Assembly (NCBI RefSeq): GCF_036227225.1
Contig: NZ_CP109444.1
Span: 5,685,501 to 5,749,500, forward strand
DNA from: Streptomyces sp. NBC_01478
GTDB taxonomy: Bacteria > Actinomycetota > Actinomycetes > Streptomycetales > Streptomycetaceae
Direction: 5' to 3'
DNA length: 64,000 nt
The notes beneath the pieces were generated by a model that was given only the letters and a program-made list of their open reading frames with translations, had not been told where the DNA came from and made no database searches. Below, piece after piece: positions 32,610 through 41,525 of this stretch. Within the stretch, counting starts at the first letter, position 1; each line of letters opens with the position of its first letter. Made by a program: the position numbers and the translations under genes.

Positions 32610-34094
32610 ATGGACGTCAGGGGGCTGGGGATGGCGTGGACGGGGGCGCTGCGTCGTGTGCAGCGTGCGGCGACGCGGGGCAGGACCGTCAGCGGGCGGG
32701 TGCTGCAGCAGGCGGTGGCCGACCATGACGCGAGCGGGGGACCGTGCCGTATCCAAGGTGCGCGGGTGGCCGGACCGGTCGATCTCTCCCACCGTCAACT
32801 GGAGTTCGGCCTCGAGTTCGTCGAGTGCCGCTTCTCGGATCCGCTGGATCTGCGCGGCATGCAGGCCGTCTCGCTCGATCTGAGCGGTTCGAGTGCTCCT
32901 GCCGTGCTGGCGGACGGCCTTTCCGTGGACGGGGATGTCCGCCTGTCGGGATGCGTCATCGGCACGGCTTCGGGCGAGCCTACGGCGCTGGGCACCGAGA
33001 CCGCTGTCGTACGCGACGGCGTACGGGCCCCGCGACGGGTGGCGGAGCCGCCGGCCGAGGCTCCGCTGCGGCTGGCGGACGCCCGGATCGCGGGCAGTCT
33101 CACGGCGGATGAACTGCGGCTGCAATCCAGCGGGTTGTGGTCCCTGTTCGCTCCTCGCCTCCGTGTCGACGGCGCGATACAGGGGCGTGGGCTGCGGGCG
33201 ACCGGCGCGGTGTATCTGCGGGATGTCCGGGTGGCGCACGCGGTGTACTTCGACGGGGCGCAGGTGGGTGGCATCGACGCCACCGGCCTCTCGTGCGGCC
33301 GCGGGTTCTACGCGGACTGGGGTTTTCGCTCCCATGGACAGATCCTGCTGCGCGGGGCGACGGTCGAATCGGTGGTGACCTTCCACGACGCCGAACTGGC
33401 CGGACCCCACGGGGAGTTGATACTCAGCCGGCTGACGACGTCCCGGCTCCGCCTTGATCTGCGGGCCGCGCCGCCCGGGCGGATCGTCCTGCGGGACGCC
33501 CGGGTGGGAGTACTCGTCGACGACTCCGCCACCTGGCCCGCCGCGGGGCGGCTGGACATCGAGGGGCTCGTCTATCAGCGGCTGGGGTCGATCACTCCCC
33601 TGTCGCTGAAGGACCGGCTGTACTGGCTCGCCCTGGACCACGAGGCCGGCGTGGGCGTCTTCGAGCAACTGGCCGCCTCCTACCAGGCGGCGGGCGACGA
33701 GCGGGCGGTCAGAGCGGTACGGCACGCGCGTGAGCGGCGGCTGCGGCGCGGCGACAGACTCACCGGCCGTATCTGGGGGGCGTTGCAGGACGTCCTGTTC
33801 GGCTACGGCTACGCCCCCAGGCGGGCGTTGCTGTGGCTGCTGGTGCTGGTGGCGGGCGGTTCGAGCTGGTTCTCGGTGCATGCGCCGGCCCCGGCCGGCG
33901 GATCCGGCCAGCGCACGTTCGATCCGGTGCTGTACTGCGTGGATCTGCTGATCCCCGTGGTCTCTCTGGGCTACCGATCGGCTTTCGACCCGGCCGGCTT
34001 GGACAAAGTGGTGGCCGTGTTCTTGATCGCGTCGGGATGGGTGCTGGCCACCGCGGTCGTCTCGGGGGCCAGTCGCGCGTTGGGCCGGGGGTGA
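32610..34094 (+). CDS. Membrane-anchored beta-helix-like protein (oxidoreductase-annotated Streptomyces family)
   Basis: 494 residues from ATG 32610; ATG 32631 is equally possible. Residues 30-330 are strand-rich with recurring V-x-L-x-(G/D)-x-x-(V/I/L) spacing (pentapeptide-like: L-R-L-A-D-A-R-I, V-Y-L-R-D-V-R-V, I-L-L-R-G-A-T-V). A helical segment follows, then two or three membrane helices at the C-terminus (A-L-L-W-L-L-V-L-V-A-G-G and V-A-V-F-L-I-A-S-G-W-V-L-A). Divergent from the large STAND-like gene with only 62 bp between starts, so the promoters overlap. Function unknown. Confidence 0.6.
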   Translation: MDVRGLGMAWTGALRRVQRAATRGRTVSGRVLQQAVADHDASGGPCRIQGARVAGPVDLSHRQLEFGLEFVECRFSDPLDLRGMQAVSLDLSGSSAPAVLADGLSVDGDVRLSGCVIGTASGEPTALGTETAVVRDGVRAPRRVAEPPAEAPLRLADARIAGSLTADELRLQSSGLWSLFAPRLRVDGAIQGRGLRATGAVYLRDVRVAHAVYFDGAQVGGIDATGLSCGRGFYADWGFRSHGQILLRGATVESVVTFHDAELAGPHGELILSRLTTSRLRLDLRAAPPGRIVLRDARVGVLVDDSATWPAAGRLDIEGLVYQRLGSITPLSLKDRLYWLALDHEAGVGVFEQLAASYQAAGDERAVRAVRHARERRLRRGDRLTGRIWGALQDVLFGYGYAPRRALLWLLVLVAGGSSWFSVHAPAPAGGSGQRTFDPVLYCVDLLIPVVSLGYRSAFDPAGLDKVVAVFLIASGWVLATAVVSGASRALGRG

Positions 34095-34149
34095 GCGGGG
34101 CGGGGGTAAGCAGGGCGGGGTGGCGCGGTGCCGTGCGGAAGGTGGCGGT

Positions 34150-34485
34150 CTACCCGTGCCCCACGCCCGTGCCGCCGTTGGAGAAGTCCAGGTGGAACGG
34201 AGAGCCGGGGGACGCCGGGTTCCAGCCTTCGCGCAGGGCGTGTTCGACGGCCTGCCTGACGTCGGTCGGCAGTACGGGCCTGTACTCGCGGCCCAGCCAG
34301 TTGCCCGGGTGGGGGTGGGCGGTGGTGACCACGAGGGTCGTACCGCCTCCGTCCGCGTGCTCGACCGCGAAGGTGCACGGTGTCCAGGCCAGCGCCTGGG
34401 AGTAGGTCGGCCTGCGGCGCAGGCGCCATCGGTAGGCCGTGCCGTCGACGACGATGTGCCGGGATCCCTTGCGGGTCAGTGTCAT
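34150..34485 (-). CDS. Hypothetical protein
   Basis: 111 residues from ATG 34485 with a strong GAGGAGG site. A beta-rich start (H-I-V-V-D-G-T-A-Y-R-W-R-L-R-R-R-P-T-Y) and a conserved-looking end R-E-G-W-N-P-A-S-P-G-S-P-F. Small Streptomyces family of unknown function. It follows the PH-like membrane gene by 13 bp and is probably co-transcribed. Confidence 0.7.
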   Translation of the reverse strand: MTLTRKGSRHIVVDGTAYRWRLRRRPTYSQALAWTPCTFAVEHADGGGTTLVVTTAHPHPGNWLGREYRPVLPTDVRQAVEHALREGWNPASPGSPFHLDFSNGGTGVGHG

Positions 34486-34498
34486 GGCGCCTCCTCGT

Positions 34499-35104
34499 CT
34501 ACTCCGGAGCGGCGAACGGGTCCCGTACCGGGTCCCGTACCGGGTTCGGTGGGGTGTTCGGTGGGGTGTTCCACCAGGCCCGTGGGGGTGGGGCCGGGGT
34601 CCAGTCGGGGCCCCGGTGGGTCAGCCACCACTGGCCAATGACGTGGAACTTCTCCTCGAAGCGGCGGTCCCAGGCGAGGAAGCCGGTGCTGGGTGCCCGT
34701 AGGCGGGTGCTGCGGCCGTTCGCCTCGTAGAGGACGACCGTTCTGGTGCCCATGATGGATTCGATCTGGATGGACTGGATGTCGGCCCAGGGGATGGTCC
34801 GGCGGCGCAGGTTGCGGACCACGGCCGCGGACTCGGTGAGGGTGACACCGAAGTAGGAGGGGAGCAGGAGGCCCACGACCAGCAGGCCGAGCCAGAATGC
34901 CAGCCAGGCGGTCTGTGCGTCCGGGGGCGGTGACCCGGCCAAGGACGTGACGAGGAGGATCGCGCTGACGACGGCCATGGGGAACACGGGCCCCAGTCGC
35001 TGCCACACCGTCGCGCTGTAGCGCGGTCTCGGCGAACTGTCCACCACTGCACCCCCGTTGACCTGGTGTCCCGCTTGTCCGTCGCGGTCGTTCATTGTCG
35101 CCAT
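34499..35104 (-). CDS. PH-domain-like membrane protein
   Basis: 201 residues. Two membrane helices (about 38-57 and 66-86) are followed by a small beta domain containing G-V-T-L-T-E-S-A-A-V-V-R-N-L-R-R-R-T-I-P-W-A-D-I, the pattern of bacterial PH (bPH) domains. The C-terminus is Pro-rich with a short R-D-P-V repeat. Likely a membrane-associated scaffold; no known role. ATG 35104 or 35095; neither has a good ribosome site. Confidence 0.65.
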   Translation of the reverse strand: MATMNDRDGQAGHQVNGGAVVDSSPRPRYSATVWQRLGPVFPMAVVSAILLVTSLAGSPPPDAQTAWLAFWLGLLVVGLLLPSYFGVTLTESAAVVRNLRRRTIPWADIQSIQIESIMGTRTVVLYEANGRSTRLRAPSTGFLAWDRRFEEKFHVIGQWWLTHRGPDWTPAPPPRAWWNTPPNTPPNPVRDPVRDPFAAPE

Positions 35105-35214
35105 TGTTGCTGTGAGGGCAACTGTCCGCGAAAGAAATTCTCCGGACGTGACAACCTCCTTGGCCCGTACACCCGTTCCATAGGCATGAAGTACTCCTCA
35201 CCGCGCCCGGCGCC

Positions 35215-35515
35215 GGTGCCGGGCGGGCGCGTCTGCGGCGTACGGCCCATCTGCTGTGCGGGGACTGGCACTTGGCCGAGGACCTGACGCAGACGGCGCT
35301 GGCGAAGCTGTACGCGGTGTGGCGCCGGGTACGGCAGTTGGAGTCGCCGGACGGGTACGCCCGGCGGGTGCTGTACCGCACGTTCATCGACAAGACCCGG
35401 CGGCGGCGCCGGGGTGCAGCGTGAGCACGGTGAAGAGCCAGACCTCCCGGTGGCTGGGCACCTTGCGGCACATCCTCGCCGACTCCGGCAAGGGGCCGGT
35501 GCCGCCGGGGACGTC
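35215..35515 (+). pseudogene. SigE-like ECF sigma factor remnant
   Basis: Encodes a region 2 fragment (L-L-C-G-D-W-H-L-A-E-D-L-T-Q-T-A-L-A-K-L-Y) up to a stop at 35424. After a missing central section, the C-terminal piece C-S-V-S-T-V-K-S-Q-T-S-R follows in another frame. The N-terminus and most of region 4 are lost. Dead gene created by internal deletion; the end runs directly into the GMC fragment. Confidence 0.75.
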
Positions 35516-36113
35516 CAACAAGATCGAGGCGCAGTACTTCGCGAAGACCGATCCCGCGCCGGCCGCTCCCGACCTCCAGCCGGTGATGTCCCATGTGCCG
35601 CTGCCCGTCGTGGGCCAGGACGTGCCGGCGGAAGGGCACGGTTACAGCGTCGCGCCGGGCACGATCCGAACGCTCAGCCGGGGCCGGCTGTGGCTGCGGT
35701 CCGCCGATCCGGCACAGGCGCCCGCACTCGATCCCCGGTACTTCGAGGAGTCGTACGACCTGCGGGCGATGGTGACGGCGGTCAGGCAGGCGCGGGAGAT
35801 CGGGGAGCAGAAGGCGCTCGGCGAGTGGCGGGCGCGGGAGGTCGCGCCCGGGCCGGGGGTCGTGACGGACGACGAGATCGCCGCGTACGTCAAACGCAAT
35901 CTGAGCAGTTATCACCACCAGGTTCGGGACGTGCCGGATGGGCGCCGGGGCCGACGCGGTCGTGGATCCGCTGCTACGGGTGCACGGGGTGCCGGGGCTG
36001 CGGGTCGCGGACGCGTCGGTCATGCCGGCGGTGCCGTCGGGCAACACGCATGCGCCGACCGTGATGATCGGGGAGCGTTGCGCGGAGTTCCTGCTGGCCC
36101 AGGCCCTCGTCAA
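35516..36113 (+). pseudogene. GMC oxidoreductase C-terminal remnant, frameshifted
   Basis: Only the C-terminal substrate/FAD domain remains: P-A-L-D-P-R-Y-F, S-S-Y-H-H-Q, then after a +1 shift near 35924 [20 protein letters not shown] and [11 protein letters not shown]. The H-H and N-T-H catalytic motifs belong to choline-dehydrogenase-like enzymes. The FAD-binding N-terminus is absent and the fragment is joined to the sigma remnant. Confidence 0.8.
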
Positions 36114-36760
36114 CTCACCTTCACGGAAAGCTCTGTTGATCCCTTCAGCGGGAGGGTCACGGAGCGGAAGCCGTTGGCCGGGTCGCGGATGTAGGCGAGG
36201 TAGTCGGGTTCGGCGTTGTCGTTCATCACGAAGGCGCCGGTGCGGAGTTGGGGCGCGACGATCTCGATGACCTGGCGGGCGAGGGTGGGGCCGCCGTCAC
36301 TGATCGGCCAGCCGTCGATGAGCGCGAAGTCGACGGGGCCGCCGAGGTCGCGCAGCGTCTCCCGGGCGTCGCCCACCCGCAGGTCGACGTAGTCGGCCAA
36401 CTCGGCCTCGGCCAGGTTGCGTTGAGCGGTCGCCGCCTTCTCCGGCACGATCTCGGAGCCGATCACCGTGCCGCCGCCGTTGTCGCGCACGGCGGCGGCG
36501 AAGTAGATCGTGGAGACGCCGACGGAGGTGGCGAACTCGACCACCCGCGTCGCGGCGATCGCCCGGCAGAGCAGGTAGATGAGGTCGCCCTGGTCGGCGT
36601 GGATCGAGAAGCCGATGTCGGCGTAGGCGTGCGGGTCGTGGGTGCCGGCGCCGCCTCGGGGGCCGCCGTTGGTGGGGCGCCGGCGTTCGGCCTGGAGCCG
36701 GTCCAGGACAGCCGTGACCCGGGCGTCCTGCAACGGGCTGGGGGAATTCTGCGCGGGCAT
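36110..36760 (-). CDS. O-methyltransferase-like SAM-dependent enzyme
   Basis: 216 residues from ATG 36760, with TTGGAG 5 bp upstream. The SAM-binding pattern reads [16 protein letters not shown], then [10 protein letters not shown] and [10 protein letters not shown], as in class I catechol-type O-methyltransferases. G-V-S replaces the usual G-x-G. The substrate is unknown. It ends against the GMC remnant. Confidence 0.82.
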   Translation of the reverse strand: MPAQNSPSPLQDARVTAVLDRLQAERRRPTNGGPRGGAGTHDPHAYADIGFSIHADQGDLIYLLCRAIAATRVVEFATSVGVSTIYFAAAVRDNGGGTVIGSEIVPEKAATAQRNLAEAELADYVDLRVGDARETLRDLGGPVDFALIDGWPISDGGPTLARQVIEIVAPQLRTGAFVMNDNAEPDYLAYIRDPANGFRSVTLPLKGSTELSVKVS

Positions 36761-36803
36761 CGTCACTCCAAGGTCGCATTACCGATACGTTCTTGTCCTA
36801 TCA

Positions 36804-36813
36804 CGATATATCG
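36804..36813. promoter_or_regulatory. CGATATATCG palindrome upstream of the methyltransferase
   Basis: Perfect 10-bp palindrome in an AT-rich patch 44 bp upstream of the methyltransferase start, in otherwise GC-rich DNA. It resembles PadR-type operators, but no PadR gene is adjacent. Confidence 0.4.
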
Positions 36814-36910
36814 AATACTGTCGACGGGCCTTCGGTGACTCCCGTTGCGAGGCTCCCGGGGCCGGGTTGAGGTGGCGGCAGACCGCAGCTCGGCGAAGGA
36901 GTCCGTCGTG

Positions 36911-38095
36911 GTGGACAGGCGCAGGTTCATCGCGGGGTCCGGTGCCGTCGGCACCCTGGCCGTGCTGGGCACGACGTCCGCGTGCACGGCGGAGGCCGAG
37001 GGCGAGGCCGTGAGCGGGACGGCTCCGGCCGCCGGTCACATCCGGAGCGCCACGGCGATCACCCAGGTCTACGGCGACGGCCAGAAGCTCGTCGCCGTGG
37101 CGGTCGAGTACGACACGGACATCACCGGTTCGGCCCTGTCGACGTCGCCGTTCAAGGTCACCGGCCGGACCGCCGACCTGGCCGAGCACGGCAGGGACGG
37201 CCGCTACGTCGTCGTGGAAATGTCGCCGGACGACAAGGCGGAGGCGGTCCGAAGGTCGGGGACAGCACGCCGGGCGGAACCATCGTCGCCGCGAAGGCCA
37301 CCCTCACCCAGACCGGCAACGTCACCACCACCTCCGGCACCCGCTACGCCGCGAGCGGCACGAAGCTGACGACCGACGCGGTGAAGAACCTGATCGTGGA
37401 CGACTTCCGGCAGTTCACCTTCACCGACCCGGGGGCCGCTGATCCAGGGCCTCGGCGCGGTGTGCTGGGCGAGCCCTGAGGACCAGGCCCGGCACGAGGC
37501 CTTCGTGCTCGCCCCCGAGTACGACTCCGTCGTGATCGACGACACCTACAAGCCGTCGCCGCTCTTCGACACCACCGCCCATCTCGTCCAGGCGCTCACA
37601 AAGAAGTACAGCCTCGACGAGAAACGGTTCTACGCGACCGGGCAGTCGATGGGCGCGATGATGACGCTGGGCCTGAACATCAAGTACCCGGATTTGTTCG
37701 GGGCGTCGTTCGTCGTCGCCGGGCAGTGGCCGGCGGACCAGGCGAAGTCGCTGGCGAAGTCGCTGGCGAAAAAGAAACTCTGGATCGTCGTCTCGCAGGA
37801 CGGCGACAAGTCCTACTCCGGCGAGAACGCCATCACCAAGGCCGTCAAGGCGCAGGGCACGGCCGTAGCGACGGCGGTGTGGGACGGGCGGTCCACCGGG
37901 GCCCAGTTCGCGGCGGACGTGCGGAGCATGAAGGCGCAGAAGGCGCCGGTCAACTACGCCTCCTTCAAGACCGGGACGGTCGTGCCGAAGGGCTCGACGA
38001 CCAGTGCGCACATGGCCACCTGGCAGGTCGCCCACACGATCCCCGGCATCCGGGGCCGGGTCATGGACCAGTCCCGCCGAGTTCATTCCCTCTGA
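36911..38095 (+). pseudogene. Degenerate copy of the Tat-exported esterase gene
   Basis: Paralogue of the intact gene at 38346. It begins V-D-R-R-R-F-I-A-G-S-G (twin-arginine signal) and is collinear. It lacks about ten residues near A-L-S-T-S-P-F-K-V-T, about 30 near 37245 (frame change) and about 35 near 37435 (second frame change), the last removing the strand before the nucleophile region. The 3' part keeps A-T-G-Q-S-M-G-A-M-M and runs to 38095. Three frames are needed, so it is not expressed as one protein. Confidence 0.88.
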
Positions 38096-38345
38096 GTTCG
38101 CTCTGAATATGACCGGTTTTCGTCGTCGAATTCTCGCCGCCGGTAAATCAGGAGAATGCGGGTCAATAATTGCAGCGCAATAGCTCCCACCATCTAAGGT
38201 TGCGCGAAGCGAATTCATCCGTACGACCAGGGAACTTCTGCGTCTCCTGTGAAAAAGCTTCTTCTTTCTCGTTTCGCTTCACAGATTGGGGCAGGACAGT
38301 GGCGCCCGGCAGCCCTGACAACCTCGATCGAAGGAGCTCACCTTC

Positions 38346-39737
38346 ATGGACAGGCGTAGGTTCATGGCCGGTACCGCGACCGCGACGGCGGGGGCCCTGG
38401 CGGTGTTCGGCAGCGCGACCCCCAGCTCGGCGCAGGAGGCGAGCGGGACGGGCGCGACCGGCTCGGACGGAGACCATGTGAAGGGTCTCACCGCCATCAC
38501 CCAGGTCTTCGGAGCCGGGCAGAAGCTCGTCGCCGTGGCGGTCGAGTACGACAGAGAGATCGACGGCCGGACGCTGTCGACGTCGACGTTCACGGTCACC
38601 GACCGCACCGTGACCAAGGTCTACACGAACCGCACCGCCGACCTCGACGAGCAGGCGCGGTACGGCCGTTACGTCATCGTCGAGCTGTCCACCGACGACA
38701 CGGCGGCGGCCCTGTGGGTGACCCAGCAGGGCGGCGGGACCCCGCCCACCGGCGGCACGGGCGGTACGGGCGACTCCGACGGCGGGGTCGGGGCGGGCGG
38801 CCCGAAGGTGGGCGACACCACCCCCGGCGGGACCATCGTGGCCGCGAAGGCGACGCTCACGCAGGCCGGCGCGGTCACCACGGCCCACGGCACCCAGTAC
38901 CCCGCGAGCACCACGGCGCTGACCACCGACGCCGTGAAGAACCTGATCGTCGACGACTTCCAGCAGTTCACCTTCGCCGACCCCGCGACCGGCCAGACGC
39001 TGAACTACAACCTGTTCGTGCCCGAGCACTACAACCCGCGCAAGAGCTACCCGCTGGTGCTGTTCATGCACGACGCGAGCGTGGTCAACGTCGCGACCGA
39101 GGGCCCGCTGGTGCAGGGCCTGGGCGCGGTGTGCTGGGCGAGCCCGGAGGACCAGGCCCGGCACGAGGCCTTCGTGCTCGCCCCCGAGTACGGCTCCGTC
39201 GTGATCGACGACGACTACCTGCCGTCGACGCTCTTCGACGCCACCGCCAACCTCGTCGAGTCCGTGACGCAGCAGTACAGCATCGACCCCGACCGCCGTT
39301 ATACGACGGGTCAGTCGATGGGCGCGATGATGTCGCTCGGCCTGAACATCAAGTACCCGGACCTGTTCGCGGCGGCGTTCATCGTCGCCGGGCAGTGGCC
39401 GGAGGCGCAGGCCGCGCCGCTGGCGAAGAAGGACCTGTGGATCCTGGTCTCCGCCGACGACACCAAGGCCTACCCCGGCGAACAGGCCATCGCCGCGGTC
39501 ATCCAGGAGCAGGGCACGCAGGTCGGCACCGCGCTGTGGGACGGGCAGTCCACCGCCGCCGAGTTCGCGGCCGACGTCCGCGCCATGAAAGCCCAGCGGA
39601 CGCCGGTGAACTTCGCCGCGTTCGAGACCGGCACGACCGTACCGACCGGCTCGACGACCAGTGCGCACATGGGCACCTGGCAGATCGCGTACACGATCCC
39701 CGGGATCCGGGACTGGATCATGCGGCAGTCGCTGTAA
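38346..39737 (+). CDS. Tat-exported esterase/PHB-depolymerase-like alpha/beta hydrolase
   Basis: 463 residues. Twin-arginine signal D-R-R-R-F-M-A-G at the N-terminus and a cleavage region near S-S-A-Q-E-A. An Ig-like N-terminal domain (about 45-125) is joined by a Gly/Thr linker to an alpha/beta hydrolase with nucleophile motif G-Q-S-M-G (T-T-G-Q-S-M-G-A-M-M) and a late histidine in T-S-A-H-M-G-T-W. Secreted serine hydrolase, probably acting on an ester polymer; the substrate is not determinable. Its broken paralogue lies 250 bp upstream. Confidence 0.88.
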   Translation: MDRRRFMAGTATATAGALAVFGSATPSSAQEASGTGATGSDGDHVKGLTAITQVFGAGQKLVAVAVEYDREIDGRTLSTSTFTVTDRTVTKVYTNRTADLDEQARYGRYVIVELSTDDTAAALWVTQQGGGTPPTGGTGGTGDSDGGVGAGGPKVGDTTPGGTIVAAKATLTQAGAVTTAHGTQYPASTTALTTDAVKNLIVDDFQQFTFADPATGQTLNYNLFVPEHYNPRKSYPLVLFMHDASVVNVATEGPLVQGLGAVCWASPEDQARHEAFVLAPEYGSVVIDDDYLPSTLFDATANLVESVTQQYSIDPDRRYTTGQSMGAMMSLGLNIKYPDLFAAAFIVAGQWPEAQAAPLAKKDLWILVSADDTKAYPGEQAIAAVIQEQGTQVGTALWDGQSTAAEFAADVRAMKAQRTPVNFAAFETGTTVPTGSTTSAHMGTWQIAYTIPGIRDWIMRQSL

Positions 39738-39831
39738 GGGTGCCCGGCCACGGGGGCGGGTCCCGGCCGCGGCACTCGGCGGCATAGAGTGCTGCGGCAG
39801 ATCCGGCAGGCGTGGGTGGAGGTAGATCGCG

Positions 39832-40800
39832 ATGGAGAACCCGCCGCAGCTCACCATGGGACGGCTGTTCTCCTCCTGGCAGGCGGACGTTCCCGCGCTG
39901 CTGGTCGTCGTACTCCTCGGCGGCCTGTACGGCTGGGGCGTCCTGCGGCTGAGGCGGCGCGGCGAGAGCTGGCCGGTGGCGCGGACCGCCGCGTTCGCGG
40001 TGCTCGGGCTCGGCACGCTCGTCATCGCCACGATGTCGGCGCTGGCCGTGTACGACCGCGTGCTGTTCTGGCCGGCCGCCGTCCAGAACGTCCTCCTCGA
40101 CCTGATCGCCCCGCTCGGCCTGGCCCTGGGCGATCCGCTGCGGCTGGCCCTGCGCGCCCTGCCCGAACGCGGGGCGGCGCGCGCGCAGGGAGTGCTCACC
40201 GGCCGCCTGGTCCGGCTGTTCACCTTCCCCCTGGTCAGCACGGCCCTGGTGCTGACCACGGAACTCACGATCTACTTCACGCCGTACTTCGAGACGGCGT
40301 TGGCCAACAACTGGCTGCACCAGCTCATGTACCTCCAACTGCTGCTCGCCGGGAGCCTGTTCGTCCTCCCGGTGCTCACCCGCGAGGAGGCACTGCCCGC
40401 CTGGTGCACCCACCCGGTGCGGGCGGGCCTGGTGTTCGTCGACGGGATCATCGACGCGGTACCGGGCATCGTGGTGATGACCCACGGCACGCTAATCGCC
40501 GGCTCCTGGTACCTCGCCCACTCCCCGTCCTGGGCCCCTGACGTGCAGCACGACCAACAGCTCGGCGGCGGTGCGATGGTCGGCATCGCCGAGCTGGTCG
40601 CCGTCCCCTTCCTGCTCGCGATCCTGGTCCAGTGGGCCCGCACGGAACGCGCGGAGACGGTCGCGCTGGACCGGCGGCTGGACACGGAACTGGAGCGGGC
40701 GACACCCGCGGAAGCTGCGGTGGACGGGCCGGAACTCGTCCGCCCCTGGTGGGAGACCGAGAACAGCGAGGTCGCGCAGCGCATCCGGGGACAGCGGTAG
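39832..40800 (+). CDS. ctaG: Cytochrome c oxidase assembly protein CtaG (caa3 type)
   Basis: 322 residues with about seven membrane helices. The conserved histidine motifs of the family are partly visible (N-N-W-L-H-Q-L-M-Y, V-V-M-T-H-G-T-L, and L-A-H-S-P-S-W near 235). CtaG-type proteins help copper insertion into haem-copper oxidases. A stronger copper link is the CopC-CopD gene 3 kb downstream, though the two are not in one operon. The C-terminus is a charged cytoplasmic tail. Confidence 0.85.
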   Translation: MENPPQLTMGRLFSSWQADVPALLVVVLLGGLYGWGVLRLRRRGESWPVARTAAFAVLGLGTLVIATMSALAVYDRVLFWPAAVQNVLLDLIAPLGLALGDPLRLALRALPERGAARAQGVLTGRLVRLFTFPLVSTALVLTTELTIYFTPYFETALANNWLHQLMYLQLLLAGSLFVLPVLTREEALPAWCTHPVRAGLVFVDGIIDAVPGIVVMTHGTLIAGSWYLAHSPSWAPDVQHDQQLGGGAMVGIAELVAVPFLLAILVQWARTERAETVALDRRLDTELERATPAEAAVDGPELVRPWWETENSEVAQRIRGQR

Positions 40801-40807
40801 GCGTTCC

Positions 40808-41416
40808 TCACGCCACTGTGAGGCTGTCCAACTCCCTTATCAGCCGGGCCCCTTCACGGGTCATGATCTCCGGATCGCGCAGGGCGTTCGAGAGCAACGA
40901 CATGCCCTGGTAGGCACTGACGAGGGTCAGCGCGAGCCCCTCGGGATCGGCCGCGCCGAGCAGCCGGTACTGCTGCTCCACCCAGTCCACCAACCGCCGT
41001 ATGACCTGCCCCGCGGCGAGATCGAGCCCACCCTCGTACCGCTTGTCCAGCTCTACGGCGAGGGTGCCCATGGGGCAGCCGTGGCGGGCCGCGATGTCCT
41101 TCTGCTCGACCCAGCCGCCGATCAGTGCCTTGAGGCGTTCGCGCGGGTCGGGCAGCTCGTCGAGCCGGGCGGTCAGGGTCTCCAGGGAGCCGGTGTGCTC
41201 GGAGAGGGCCGCCTCGATCAGCTCGTCCTTGGTCTTGAAGTAGTAGTAGACGTTGCCCGTCGGGACGTCGGCGGCGCGGGCGATGTCGGCGATGGTCGTG
41301 CGCTCCACGCCCTGCTCGTGCAGGACCCGGGCGGTGGCGGTGGTCAGCCGCTGCCGCTTGCCGACGGCGGCGGGCCGGTCGGTCCTGTCGGGCCGGGAAT
41401 CCTTTGAGTCAGTCAT
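40808..41416 (-). CDS. TetR-family repressor
   Basis: 202 residues from ATG 41416 (M-T-D-S-K-D-S). HTH: T-T-I-A-D-I-A-R-A-A-D-V-P-T-G-N-V-Y-Y-Y, the typical TetR recognition helix. The ligand domain has C-P-M-G-T-L-A-V-E-L as in TetR_C_6/AcnR-like regulators. Divergent from the NmrA-like reductase, with a palindrome between them. TATAGT followed by TAGTCGG directly precedes the ATG, so the message may be leaderless. Confidence 0.92.
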   Translation of the reverse strand: MTDSKDSRPDRTDRPAAVGKRQRLTTATARVLHEQGVERTTIADIARAADVPTGNVYYYFKTKDELIEAALSEHTGSLETLTARLDELPDPRERLKALIGGWVEQKDIAARHGCPMGTLAVELDKRYEGGLDLAAGQVIRRLVDWVEQQYRLLGAADPEGLALTLVSAYQGMSLLSNALRDPEIMTREGARLIRELDSLTVA

Positions 41417-41470
41417 CCGACTAACTATAGACAACGGGCGGGGTGATCGTGCTAGCGTCCTTCCCGACAG

Positions 41471-41490
41471 AGTTAGTCAGTCAACTAACT
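41471..41490. promoter_or_regulatory. TetR operator AGTTAGT-N6-ACTAACT
   Basis: Perfect 7-bp inverted arms in the 109-bp divergent region, 35 bp upstream of the reductase start. A related GACTAACTATAG half site lies at 41418, near the repressor start. Confidence 0.85.
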
Positions 41491-41525
41491 CACTTGCTTG
41501 CACATACGGCGACGGGGGTATCGAG

